Of a stretch of DNA of 14,831 nt, positions 7,766 through 14,617 are shown in pieces. Below the pieces are notes generated by a model. It was not told the origin of the DNA. It ran no database searches and saw nothing but the letters and a program-made list of their open reading frames with translations. The position numbers and the translations under genes are program-made. Each line of letters opens with the position of its first letter. Position 1 is the first letter of the stretch. This DNA is from an uncultured Eubacteriales bacterium (GTDB lineage: Bacteria > Bacillota > Clostridia > Oscillospirales > QAMX01). Where the stretch lies: contig URVL01000043.1 in the NCBI GenBank assembly GCA_900551265.1, forward strand, positions 1-14,831, given 5' to 3'.

Positions 7766-8007
7766 ACTTCCTCTTTCTCTGAACAGTTTATTCTAACCGG
7801 AATCTCTCTTGCAGGCGTGATCGTGGAAAGAGCATGCTTATAAATAAGCTGCTGTTTTCCCTCCCCTTCCAGAAGCACGACAAAGTTATCAAACCCCTTA
7901 ATCATGCCGCGCAACTGAAATCCATTGATTAAATAAACGGTGACAGGAATGCGTTCACGCCTTGCGGTGTTTAAAAATACATCTTGTATATTTGTCTGCT
8001 TCTGCAT
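7741..8007 (-). CDS. hfq: RNA chaperone Hfq
   Basis: Hfq forms a hexameric Sm-like ring that binds small RNAs and A/U-rich mRNA sequences. The 88 residues include the N-terminal helix ([17 protein letters not shown]) and Sm1 ([26 protein letters not shown], about 22-47). Sm2 is [14 protein letters not shown] (about 50-63), with the YKHA signature. The C-terminal tail (about 64-88) is acidic, contains two cysteines ([15 protein letters not shown]) and has no recognisable RNA-binding motif. AAAGGG lies about 10 bases before the ATG. It follows miaA, the usual neighbour, but has its own promoter. Its last 25 bases encode the start of the HlyD-like gene in another frame. Confidence 0.97.
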   Translation of the reverse strand: MQKQTNIQDVFLNTARRERIPVTVYLINGFQLRGMIKGFDNFVVLLEGEGKQQLIYKHALSTITPAREIPVRINCSEKEEVCPPETEL

Positions 8008-8038
8008 TAAGGATCAACCCTTTCAACTCTTCATTTAC

Positions 8039-8061
8039 CTGAAACTGCGGCCAGTTGTCAG
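8039..8061 (-). promoter_or_regulatory. Hairpin in the hfq 5' leader
   Basis: In the predicted ~79-base leader of hfq, the minus strand forms a 9-bp stem with one bulged C: CTGA plus AACTG pair with CAGTT plus TCAG around a GCCG loop. A second, weaker 4-bp pairing AAGG/CCTT (within 8012-8026) would place the ribosome binding site AAAGGG in a stem just before the ATG. This suggests leader control of hfq, which is unproven. Confidence 0.5.
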
Positions 8062-8092
8062 CAGTACCATACACAAAGTACAATACAGTTTA

Positions 8093-8101
8093 ATTATAAC
8101 A
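8093..8101 (-). promoter_or_regulatory. Extended -10 promoter upstream of hfq
   Basis: The minus strand carries TGT directly before a perfect TATAAT (complement of 8093-8098), a TG-extended -10 element. No good -35 hexamer is found at 17 bases (GAGCTA), which is typical of extended -10 promoters. Transcription would start near 8086. An imperfect AT-rich palindrome (arms TAAATCTT/AAGATTTA at 8102-8109 and 8133-8140) covers the -35 region and could be an operator. Confidence 0.65.
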
Positions 8102-8156
8102 TAAATCTTACATAATAGCTCGTATGAATTACAAGATTTACTTTTTCGTCAAATTT

Positions 8157-9077
8157 TTATATAGTTTGCTCAATCATTTTACAGGAACGAAAAAAAATTT
8201 CCTCTTTATTCCGCGCGTCAACCCAGTAAATATCCGAATCCCGCCGCAGCCAGGTCAATTGGCGTTTTGCATAGCGGCGGGTTTCCCGGGCAATATCTTC
8301 CCGCGCTTCGTCGAGCGTACACAGACCGTCAAAGTATCGGAACAATTCCTTATATCCAATTGCCTGCGACGCGGTGCGGCCAGGATGCATGCCGCGTACG
8401 CGTTCAGCTTCTTCCAAAAGGCCCGACGCAAACATGTAATCCACGCGACGGTTAATACGTTCATAGAGCTCCGCCCGATCCGGCCAGTTAAGACCAATTT
8501 TCACCGCACGATAACGAGGGGTACGCGCCGCCGCGCGGCGGTCACGCTGCGTTGCAGTTTCTCCCGTCGCCTCAAAAATTTCCAATGCACGCACAATCCG
8601 TTTTTCATCGTTTGGATGCAGCTGCGCAGCGCGTTCCGGGTCAACAGCAGCTAACCGTGCGTACAGCACGGCGCTGCCGTACACAGCGGCCTCCTCTTGC
8701 AACCGGGCGCGAATTTTGCGCGTATCTGGTTCATTTTCAAAGCTGCGCGTGCCAATCAGAGCATCAACATATAGTCCAGTACCGCCTGCCACGACCGGCA
8801 ATACACCGCGTGATAGGAGTTCATCCACACACGCGCCCGCATCAGTGGCATAGCGCGCGGCAGAGTAGTCTTCACAAGGCTCCAGCATATCCAGCATATG
8901 ATGCAAAACGCCTAGCCGTTCCGTCAGATTCGGTTTTGCCGTGCCAATATCCATATGACGATAAATCTGCATAGAATCCGCCGAAACGACTTCCGTACCA
9001 AAGTACGCAGCGAGACGGACGGCAAGATCCGTCTTACCAGAGGCCGTTGGACCCATCACACAAACAATGGTATTCAT
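8157..9077 (-). CDS. miaA: tRNA dimethylallyltransferase MiaA
   Basis: MiaA transfers the dimethylallyl group of DMAPP to N6 of adenosine-37 in tRNAs reading UNN codons, which aids codon-anticodon pairing. The 306-residue enzyme has the P-loop GPTASGKT at 9-16, DSMQIYRHMDIGTAKP at 34-49 (substrate-binding region), and GGTGLYVDALI at 98-108. HPNDEKRIVRALEI (154-167), AIGYKE (239-244) and TRRYAKRQLTWLRRD (266-280) complete the family signature. Length is typical. Its ATG overlaps the mutL stop by four bases, so the two are translationally coupled. It shares the usual mutL-miaA-hfq order of many bacteria. No clear terminator separates it from hfq, so readthrough into the hfq transcript is likely. 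Confidence 0.97.
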   Translation of the reverse strand: MNTIVCVMGPTASGKTDLAVRLAAYFGTEVVSADSMQIYRHMDIGTAKPNLTERLGVLHHMLDMLEPCEDYSAARYATDAGACVDELLSRGVLPVVAGGTGLYVDALIGTRSFENEPDTRKIRARLQEEAAVYGSAVLYARLAAVDPERAAQLHPNDEKRIVRALEIFEATGETATQRDRRAAARTPRYRAVKIGLNWPDRAELYERINRRVDYMFASGLLEEAERVRGMHPGRTASQAIGYKELFRYFDGLCTLDEAREDIARETRRYAKRQLTWLRRDSDIYWVDARNKEEIFFRSCKMIEQTI

Positions 9078-11062
9078 AAGACACGCCGAAACCCCTTTTC
9101 AAATTCACGCCGGGACGTCACCAAGGCAACAGGACGTCCGTGTGGACAATACCGCACATCGGGCAAAAGCAAAACGTTGCGTACCAGCGCCTCAAGTTCT
9201 TCCGGCGTAGTATGCCATCCGGCTTTAATCGCCGCTTTGCAGGCAATGGAATGCAGGATGTCGTCGCGAATGCCGTCCGGTTCTCCGGTACGCATCCTGC
9301 TGCAAATATCCGCAATTAATTCCGCCACCTGATCGGCGCCAATATACTGCGGTATCTCACGTACAATTAAGCTCCCGCCGCCAAAATCCTCCGCCTCAAT
9401 CCCCGCAGCCGCAAGCGCTTCCCAATGCAGGCTAATCAATTCCATGTCATCCGCAGCTAGCGGCAGCACAATTGGTTCCAAAAGCATTTGCGAAGTCGCG
9501 TTCGTTCCCTGCGCTTTCAATGTATTGTAGAGGATGCGTTCATGCGCCGCATGCTTATCAATATACATAACTTCATCGGCAAGCTCTACCACGATATAGC
9601 TGCGGAACAGTTCCCCAACAATGCGAAAGTCACTGCCAACATTCTCCGCTGGCAATGAAGGGCCAGACACGTCACAAACAGTTGTATCCGCCGTCATATC
9701 TGTCTCCGGCCGTTCCACCATCTGATTTGAAAACGGCTCTTCTGAAGCCGAATCAGGAATTCCGTTTTCAAAGTCCTCCGCACCGACGTCCGGTCTCAAA
9801 CTGCGTAGGCCATCCTGCACCGGCAGCGCAGAATATGGGGGAACAGCTGCGCGCAGCACCTGCGGCGCAAAGCGCGACTGTTCCGGTGTCTCCGGCACGT
9901 CAAAACGTACCGCATCCTTCAAACCTGGCACATTTGGCAAACATTCCTGCTCCTGCCGGTGTACCGCCGGATCAGGAGAGCCATCGCGTTCCGTAGCTGC
10001 CGGAACAACACGCGCCGCACCGTCCGGCGTGCGCGGCGCCGCAAAGGTGGGACGCGATGCAGACGCCAACGCACGTTTGACCGCCACATATACCGCCTCA
10101 AAAGCCGCACGTTCATCGGCAAATTTTACCTCTGTTTTTGCCGGGTGAACATTCACATCCACATACGCCGGATCAATTGCCGCCTGCAACACGCAGCCGG
10201 GATACCTGCCCGTCATGATGCTGCCGCGATACGCCTCTTCCAGCGCCGAACCCATGGTACGTGAGCGGATGAATCTTCCGTTTAAAATAAAATATTGTGA
10301 ATTGCGGGTAGAGAGCGAAAGTTCCGGTTTCGTGACAAATCCCCACACCGTCATCTGCGTCCCGCCCAAGGAAGGCGAGTCCGCAGCTTCTACAGGCGTC
10401 AAAGAATTGGCAAACTCTCTGCCACACACGCCGTATACGGCACTATGAAGCTTACCGTCGCCGGGCGTACGCATGGCGTCGCGCCCATCTTTGATCAAAC
10501 GAACGGCAACCTCCGGATGCGCAAGCGCCAATTTATTGGCAGCGGCCATACAGTAACCGCCTTCTGTTGCATTCTTTTTCAGAAACTTCATACGTGCCGG
10601 AGTATTATAGAAGATCTTTTCTACCGTAATCGTCGTACCGACTGGGCAACCTGCATCCACAACGGACTGAATTTCCCCGCCTGAAAGTGTCACGCGCGTG
10701 CCGACATCGCTGTCTGCCATACGCGTAACCAATTCGACCTGTGCGACTGCAGAAATCGCAGCCAAAGCTTCTCCACGGAATCCAAGCGTCAAGATTGCAT
10801 GCAGATCATCCTCTGTTGCAATCTTGCTGGTAGCATGGCGAATAAAACAGGTCTGCGCGTCTTCGCGCGACATGCCGTAGCCATTATCCGTTACACGAAT
10901 TAAATCAATGCCGCCGTTACGGATTTCTACAGCTATTTGCGTTGCCCCGGCGTCGACCGCATTTTCCATCAATTCTTTCACAACTGACGCCGGACGCTCC
11001 ACCACTTCGCCGGCCGCAATCAAGTCTGCGACATGCGGGGACAGTTTTTTTACTACGTTCAT
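9074..11062 (-). CDS. mutL: DNA mismatch repair protein MutL
   Basis: MutL is the GHKL ATPase that links MutS mismatch recognition to strand incision. The N-terminal ATPase (1 to about 330) has AAGEVVERPASVVKELMENAVDAGA (16-40, catalytic E30), DNGYGM (59-64) and GFRGEAL (94-100). A long, poorly conserved Pro/Glu-rich linker spans about 335-475. The C-terminal domain is of the endonuclease type: DKHAAHERILYN (502-513), a clamp-binding-like QMLLEP (525-530), ACKAAIKAG (607-615) and CPHGRP (639-644). Two positions of the DQHAxxExxxxE metal motif differ: Q to K and the last E to N513. The 662-residue length is normal. The ATG follows GGGTGAGAG. mutS, the usual upstream neighbour in Firmicutes, is not present here; a tRNA-methyltransferase-like gene precedes it instead. 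Confidence 0.97.
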   Translation of the reverse strand: MNVVKKLSPHVADLIAAGEVVERPASVVKELMENAVDAGATQIAVEIRNGGIDLIRVTDNGYGMSREDAQTCFIRHATSKIATEDDLHAILTLGFRGEALAAISAVAQVELVTRMADSDVGTRVTLSGGEIQSVVDAGCPVGTTITVEKIFYNTPARMKFLKKNATEGGYCMAAANKLALAHPEVAVRLIKDGRDAMRTPGDGKLHSAVYGVCGREFANSLTPVEAADSPSLGGTQMTVWGFVTKPELSLSTRNSQYFILNGRFIRSRTMGSALEEAYRGSIMTGRYPGCVLQAAIDPAYVDVNVHPAKTEVKFADERAAFEAVYVAVKRALASASRPTFAAPRTPDGAARVVPAATERDGSPDPAVHRQEQECLPNVPGLKDAVRFDVPETPEQSRFAPQVLRAAVPPYSALPVQDGLRSLRPDVGAEDFENGIPDSASEEPFSNQMVERPETDMTADTTVCDVSGPSLPAENVGSDFRIVGELFRSYIVVELADEVMYIDKHAAHERILYNTLKAQGTNATSQMLLEPIVLPLAADDMELISLHWEALAAAGIEAEDFGGGSLIVREIPQYIGADQVAELIADICSRMRTGEPDGIRDDILHSIACKAAIKAGWHTTPEELEALVRNVLLLPDVRYCPHGRPVALVTSRREFEKGFRRVL

Positions 11063-11103
11063 CTCTCACCCAATCATCAAATAAACCGTCATCTAAAAAA
11101 TCG

Positions 11104-11793
11104 TCAGAAAGTCTTGCTAATCCTTAAAAACTCTTCGCTATCGCCAAAAAGAGACGGTAAAATTTCCAGTCCTTCCCTGCCGCCGCGCCGTCCCTCTAAC
11201 AAAACAAGAGAAGGGGCGGCATCAGCCCTGCGGCAAAACAGCCGCAGACGTTTCGGCTCAATGCCGTGTCGACACATCATGCGCATTAATTCGGAAAGGC
11301 GTTCCGGCGGATAAACGACCGAAAAACGTCCTCCATATTTTAATAAATACGCGGCGGCAGCACATAAATCATCCAGCGTACAGCACAGCTCCGTGCGGGC
11401 AATCCGCGCCTCCTCGTTTTCCGGCGGAATGCTGCCCCCAACCGGAAGGTAAGGCGGATTAGAGACCACGCAGGAGTAAGCGCCACGCGTCAAAGTTTCC
11501 GTTACAGTGCGTAAATCCTGACTATACACCTTCACGCGGTTTTCCAGTCCCGCGCGCAGAATGTTTCTTCTTGCCTTCTCCACGGCAGAGGAGCGAATCT
11601 CCACGCCGTCAAAGCAGGTATCTTCCCCGCTCCGCAGAGCCATCAGCAGCATCACAGCACCTGCCCCGCAGCCCAAATCGCACACACGTCCATATGCCGG
11701 AAGGGCAAAGCCGGCCAGCAGTACGCTGTCCGTTCCAATTGCCAGAACATCCTGCTCATACACAATTCCATTTCCAAGATCAGCGCTTCTCAT
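11104..11793 (-). CDS. TrmN6/YabB-like tRNA adenine-N6 methyltransferase family protein
   Basis: This class I SAM-dependent methyltransferase has about 229 residues from the ATG chosen here. The SAM-binding glycine loop is DLGCGAG (39-45), followed by an acidic strand end in VEIRSS and the adenine-N6 catalytic motif NPPY at 112-115. The N-terminal DVLAIGTDSVLLAGFA matches the TrmN6/YfiC group, which methylates A37 of tRNA-Val1 in E. coli; the target here is not shown by sequence. The start is uncertain. TTG (11802), GTG (11796) and ATG (11793) are all in frame after a TGA at 11833-11835, and none has a good ribosome binding site. A 9-bp hairpin ends 14 bases upstream of the TTG. It lies between ferredoxin and mutL and is probably cotranscribed with them. 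Confidence 0.88.
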   Translation of the reverse strand: MRSADLGNGIVYEQDVLAIGTDSVLLAGFALPAYGRVCDLGCGAGAVMLLMALRSGEDTCFDGVEIRSSAVEKARRNILRAGLENRVKVYSQDLRTVTETLTRGAYSCVVSNPPYLPVGGSIPPENEEARIARTELCCTLDDLCAAAAYLLKYGGRFSVVYPPERLSELMRMMCRHGIEPKRLRLFCRRADAAPSLVLLEGRRGGREGLEILPSLFGDSEEFLRISKTF

Positions 11794-11815
11794 CACTTTC
11801 AACCGCAGACAATCG

Positions 11816-11864
11816 CAGAGCCCTCTTTCATATCAGGCAAGCGCCGACACGAAACAGGGCTCTG
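11816..11864 (-). promoter_or_regulatory. Stem-loop in the ferredoxin-methyltransferase gap
   Basis: Perfect 9-bp arms, CAGAGCCCT and AGGGCTCTG (11816-11824 and 11856-11864), enclose a 31-base loop. The loop can itself pair through TTTC/GAAA and GGC/GCC. The 3' arm contains the only strong purine-rich ribosome-binding-like sequence (AAAGAGGG) before the methyltransferase gene. There is no following T tract, so it is not an intrinsic terminator. It may set the expression ratio between ferredoxin and the downstream genes by RNA processing or translation control; this is inference. Confidence 0.55.
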
Positions 11865-11881
11865 TTCATCCCATATTGAAA

Positions 11882-12052
11882 TCACTCTGCTTTCGGAGCG
11901 TCAACAGGGCACACGCCAGCGCACGCGCCACACTCCACGCAAGTCTCGGGATCGATTACATACTTGTCCTCGCCCGCAGAAATTGCAGAAACGGGGCACT
12001 CATTCTCGCAAGCGCCGCACATAATGCAATCATCAGAAATTTTATAAGCCAT
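11882..12052 (-). CDS. 2[4Fe-4S] ferredoxin, clostridial type
   Basis: A 56-residue electron carrier with two complete cluster motifs, CIMCGACENECP (about 9-20) and CVECGACAGVCP (about 38-49), each CxxCxxCxxxCP. The pattern, size and acidic character are those of low-potential clostridial ferredoxins that serve pyruvate:ferredoxin oxidoreductase, hydrogenase and similar enzymes in anaerobes. The start MAYKISDDC is set by an ideal AGGAGGT six bases upstream. A longer frame upstream of it has no ferredoxin homology and would begin upstream of the promoter. It has its own promoter at 12083-12110 and is probably also the first gene of the transcript toward mutL. No other electron-transfer gene is adjacent. 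Confidence 0.96.
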   Translation of the reverse strand: MAYKISDDCIMCGACENECPVSAISAGEDKYVIDPETCVECGACAGVCPVDAPKAE

Positions 12053-12082
12053 ACCGCACCTCCTGACAGATTTACAGTGTTC

Positions 12083-12110
12083 ATTATAACACAAGATCAA
12101 AAAAAAGCAA
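12083..12110 (-). promoter_or_regulatory. Sigma-A promoter of the ferredoxin gene
   Basis: On the minus strand TTGCTT (complement of 12105-12110) and a perfect TATAAT (complement of 12083-12088) are 16 bases apart. TGT sits directly before the -10 box, so it is also TG-extended. The spacer contains a run of eight T. The predicted start is near 12076, giving a leader of about 24 bases that holds the AGGAGGT ribosome binding site. Confidence 0.8.
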
Positions 12111-12276
12111 GCGTTTTTCTGTAAACGCGTTGAAAATACTCGGTGAAACGATGCAAAAAGCGTCTGCAAACCCATAAAGCTCCGCATCAAAAGCAACCGC
12201 ACGCCGCAGGCGTGCCGACTTGTGAAAAAGGCTGATATTTTTTACGTAAAAATATGCTTTTTTTGATAAATTGGAC
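12111..12276. other. Noncoding divergent region between ferredoxin and rpsT with hairpins
   Basis: No gene is supported here. It holds a perfect GC-rich hairpin GCACGCC-gca-GGCGTGC (12199-12215). It also holds an AT-only inverted repeat ATATTTTT/AAAAATAT (12235-12255) followed on the plus strand by GC and seven T. A GCGTTT/AAACGC hairpin (minus strand, about 12111-12128) lies just upstream of the ferredoxin promoter. The A/T-rich part immediately before the rpsT -35 box could act as an UP element. Confidence 0.45.
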
Positions 12277-12305
12277 TTGCGTTTTATCTTCTGAAGTGCT
12301 ATAAT
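12277..12305 (+). promoter_or_regulatory. Sigma-A promoter of rpsT
   Basis: TTGCGT at 12277-12282 and a perfect TATAAT at 12300-12305 are separated by 17 bases, with TGC giving a TG-extended -10. A/T tracts lie directly upstream. Transcription would start near 12312, leaving a leader of about 28 bases. This is a strong promoter, as expected for a ribosomal protein gene. Confidence 0.85.
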
Positions 12306-12339
12306 ATTGTTTACTGATGAAAAAAAAGGAGGTGGACAT

Positions 12340-12612
12340 ATGCCGAACATTAAGTCTGCTGAGAAAAGAGTCCGCGTCACCGCAGCTAAAACTTTGCAGA
12401 ATAAGATGGCTAAATCGTCCCTCAAAACCGCTATAAAAAGTTTCTATGCGAAAATTGAGGCGGATCCTGCCAATGCTCAGTCTGCTTATAACGAAATCGC
12501 CTCCAAGGTCGATTCCGCCTGCGCAGACGGCATCATGCATAAGAACACTGCTGCGCGCCGTAAGAGCACCTACGCTAAGGCTGCCAACGCAGCGGCACAA
12601 AAGTCGGCCTGA
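12340..12612 (+). CDS. rpsT: 30S ribosomal protein S20
   Basis: S20 is a small, basic, all-helical primary binding protein of 16S rRNA in the 30S subunit. The 90-residue product begins MPNIKSAEKRVRVTAAKTLQNKMAKSSLKTAIK, the standard S20 N-terminus. It continues with IASKVDSACADGIMHKNTAARRKSTYAKAANA, the conserved HKNTAARRKS segment. The ATG at 12340 is set by AAAGGAGG seven bases upstream; an in-frame TTG at 12307 lies too close to the promoter and adds non-homologous residues. It is a single-gene unit with its own promoter and a strong terminator, and the only plus-strand gene in the window. Confidence 0.98.
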   Translation: MPNIKSAEKRVRVTAAKTLQNKMAKSSLKTAIKSFYAKIEADPANAQSAYNEIASKVDSACADGIMHKNTAARRKSTYAKAANAAAQKSA

Positions 12613-12632
12613 ATCTTTTTTCAGCGACTGTT

Positions 12633-12678
12633 AACAGGACAAAAGACTCGTCACCTTTTGTCCTGTTTTTTATTTTTT
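12633..12678 (+). terminator. Rho-independent terminator of rpsT
   Basis: A perfect 13-bp stem (AACAGGACAAAAG with CTTTTGTCCTGTT) with a 9-base loop at 12646-12654 runs into TTTTTTATTTTTT. It begins about 20 bases after the rpsT stop codon. It is a strong intrinsic terminator on the plus strand. Confidence 0.93.
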
Positions 12679-12704
12679 ATGATATCGGTTGTAATATCTA
12701 TATG

Positions 12705-12749
12705 AAGGAAGCCTGTAAACAAGCATCGTTTCAACAGGCTTCCTTTTTT
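12705..12749. terminator. Second terminator hairpin in the convergent gap, probably for the P-type ATPase
   Basis: A perfect 12-bp stem (AAGGAAGCCTGT with ACAGGCTTCCTT, arms 12705-12716 and 12734-12745) begins just after the ATPase stop. On the plus strand it is followed by six T, a good terminator. On the minus strand, the direction needed for the ATPase, the stem is followed only by TTCATATAG, a weak T tract. It is most likely used in both directions, backed by the neighbouring rpsT hairpin. Confidence 0.75.
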
Positions 12750-14606
12750 CTATTCTTTTGCTTTCAATGTCCGGACGGCATTTAAAATTGCGATTACCGA
12801 CACGCCCACGTCGGCGAACACAGCCGCCCACATGTTGGCAAGCCCGCAAGCAACCAGAACTAAAACCACCAATTTAACGCTTAAGGCAAAAATGATGTTT
12901 TGCATGACAATCTGTTTCGTCCGGCGTGAAATTTGGATTGCCAACGCAATCTTTCGCGGGTCATCATCCATCAAAACAACGTCTGCCGCTTCAATTGCCG
13001 CGTCGGAACCCATGACACCCATCGCAACGCCGACATCCGCGCGGGACAATACCGGCGCATCATTAATGCCGTCGCCTACAAACAGCAACTTGCCCTTCGG
13101 GCTTTTTTCCCGGAGCAGAGCCTCTACCTTTTCCACCTTGCCCGCCGGAAGCAACTCCGTATATGCCTCGTCCAGATCCAGTTCCCGCGCCACTTCTTCG
13201 CCGACAGAACGCCTGTCACCCGTCAGCATCACAGTCCGGCGCACACCGTTCTCCCGTAAAAGCCGGACCGCTTCGCGCGACTCCGGTTTCACCTCGTCCG
13301 CAATTACAATATGGCCGGCATAAAGCGAATCAACCACAACATGGATTACCGTTCCGCTTTTATGGCAGGGATGCCACGCCGCGCCGATTGCATCCATCAG
13401 TTTGTCATTACCAGCATAAACCCGCCGGCCATCCACCATCACGCAAATACCCTGTCCTGCAATTTCCGACATGTCGGACACGCGGGAGCGATCCAGTTCT
13501 TTTCCATATGCGTTCTTCAAAGAAACCGAAATCGGATGATCAGAATAACATTCGGCCAGCGCCGCAATCTCCAGCAGTTCGGACTCCGATATCTCTTTTG
13601 GATGGATCGCCGTCACATGAAACGTGCCATGCGTTAACGTACCAGTCTTGTCAAACACTACAATTTCACTGTCAGCCAATGCCTCCAGATAATTGCTGCC
13701 CTTAACCAGAATACCGCGTTTCGATGCGCCCCCGATACCGCCGAAGAACGACAGCGGCACGGAAATCACGAGCGCACAGGGACAGGATGTAACCAAAAAA
13801 GTCAGCGCGCGATAAATCCATACGCTCCAATTGCCCGCAATGACCGGCGGAACAATCGCGAGTATCACAGCGCACCCGACAACGGCGGGCGTATAAATCC
13901 GCGCAAAGCGTGTGATAAAATTCTCGGTGCGCGCTTTGTTAGCTGCAGAGTTCTCGACAAGCTCCAAAATTTTTGCAACCGTTGACTCGCCATACTCATG
14001 CGTAACGCGAACCCGCAGCAGGCCATTGACATTCACACAACCGCTGATAACCATTTCACCCTCTGCAACGCTGCGCGGCAGCGATTCGCCTGTCAGTGCC
14101 GTAGTATTCAGGCTGGATGAGCCCTCAATGACCATACCGTCCAAAGGTACGCGTTCGCCTGGCTTGATTACAATGATCTCTCCGATTTGTACCTCTGCAG
14201 GATCGACCTCTGTTACAGTGCCCGCACGCTCCACATTTGCATAGTCCGGACGAATGTCCATCAACCCGGCAATAGACTTCCGGCTCTTGCCAACAGCAAT
14301 GCTTTCAAATAACTCGCCCACCTGATAAAACAGCATGACAAAAACAGCTTCCGAATATTCCCCTATACACAGCGCACCCACAGTTGCAATGGCCATTAAG
14401 AAGTTCTCGTCGAAGACCTGCCCATGTAAAATATTAACTGCCGCACGTTTTAAAGTACCGCCGCCAATTACTATGTACGGCACCAGAAAAATTAAAAGTT
14501 CACCCCACCAGGGCAACGCCGCAAAATGTGTCGCCGCTGCTGCCCCGATCAGCAACGCCGCACTGATAATAATCAGATACAGCGAGCGTTTTTGCTTTCG
14601 ACTCAT
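12750..14606 (-). CDS. P1B-type heavy-metal ATPase, Zn/Cd/Pb class (CadA/ZntA-like)
   Basis: This P-type ATPase exports divalent soft metals across the cytoplasmic membrane. From the start chosen it has 618 residues. Motifs: TGES (172-175, actuator), membrane metal site CPC in TSCPCALV (275-277), DKTGTLT with phosphorylated D319, HP at 357-358 in the nucleotide domain, TGD (462-464) and GDGINDAP (511-518). K578 and D599 in the last helices (ALSVK and FADVG) match residues that define the Zn/Cd/Pb subgroup rather than the copper pumps. No N-terminal HMA domain is present; that domain is encoded by the separate gene just upstream. I chose the ATG at 14606 because AGGAAG lies 7 bases upstream; a longer frame to 14636 overlaps the HMA gene and has no support. 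Confidence 0.94.
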   Translation of the reverse strand: MSRKQKRSLYLIIISAALLIGAAAATHFAALPWWGELLIFLVPYIVIGGGTLKRAAVNILHGQVFDENFLMAIATVGALCIGEYSEAVFVMLFYQVGELFESIAVGKSRKSIAGLMDIRPDYANVERAGTVTEVDPAEVQIGEIIVIKPGERVPLDGMVIEGSSSLNTTALTGESLPRSVAEGEMVISGCVNVNGLLRVRVTHEYGESTVAKILELVENSAANKARTENFITRFARIYTPAVVGCAVILAIVPPVIAGNWSVWIYRALTFLVTSCPCALVISVPLSFFGGIGGASKRGILVKGSNYLEALADSEIVVFDKTGTLTHGTFHVTAIHPKEISESELLEIAALAECYSDHPISVSLKNAYGKELDRSRVSDMSEIAGQGICVMVDGRRVYAGNDKLMDAIGAAWHPCHKSGTVIHVVVDSLYAGHIVIADEVKPESREAVRLLRENGVRRTVMLTGDRRSVGEEVARELDLDEAYTELLPAGKVEKVEALLREKSPKGKLLFVGDGINDAPVLSRADVGVAMGVMGSDAAIEAADVVLMDDDPRKIALAIQISRRTKQIVMQNIIFALSVKLVVLVLVACGLANMWAAVFADVGVSVIAILNAVRTLKAKE

Positions 14607-14617
14607 AACAACACTTC

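Noticed and set aside
8124..8654. A 176-codon plus-strand frame opposite miaA
   Set aside because: It lies antisense to the well-conserved miaA and shows no protein-family features; it is a by-product of codon bias.
11561..12124. A 187-codon plus-strand frame opposite the methyltransferase and ferredoxin
   Set aside because: It covers two confirmed genes on the other strand, and no promoter or ribosome binding site supports it.
12053..12202. Fifty-residue N-terminal extension of the ferredoxin frame
   Set aside because: The extension starts upstream of the promoter at 12083-12110 and has no ferredoxin similarity; the ideal AGGAGGT marks the internal ATG at 12052.
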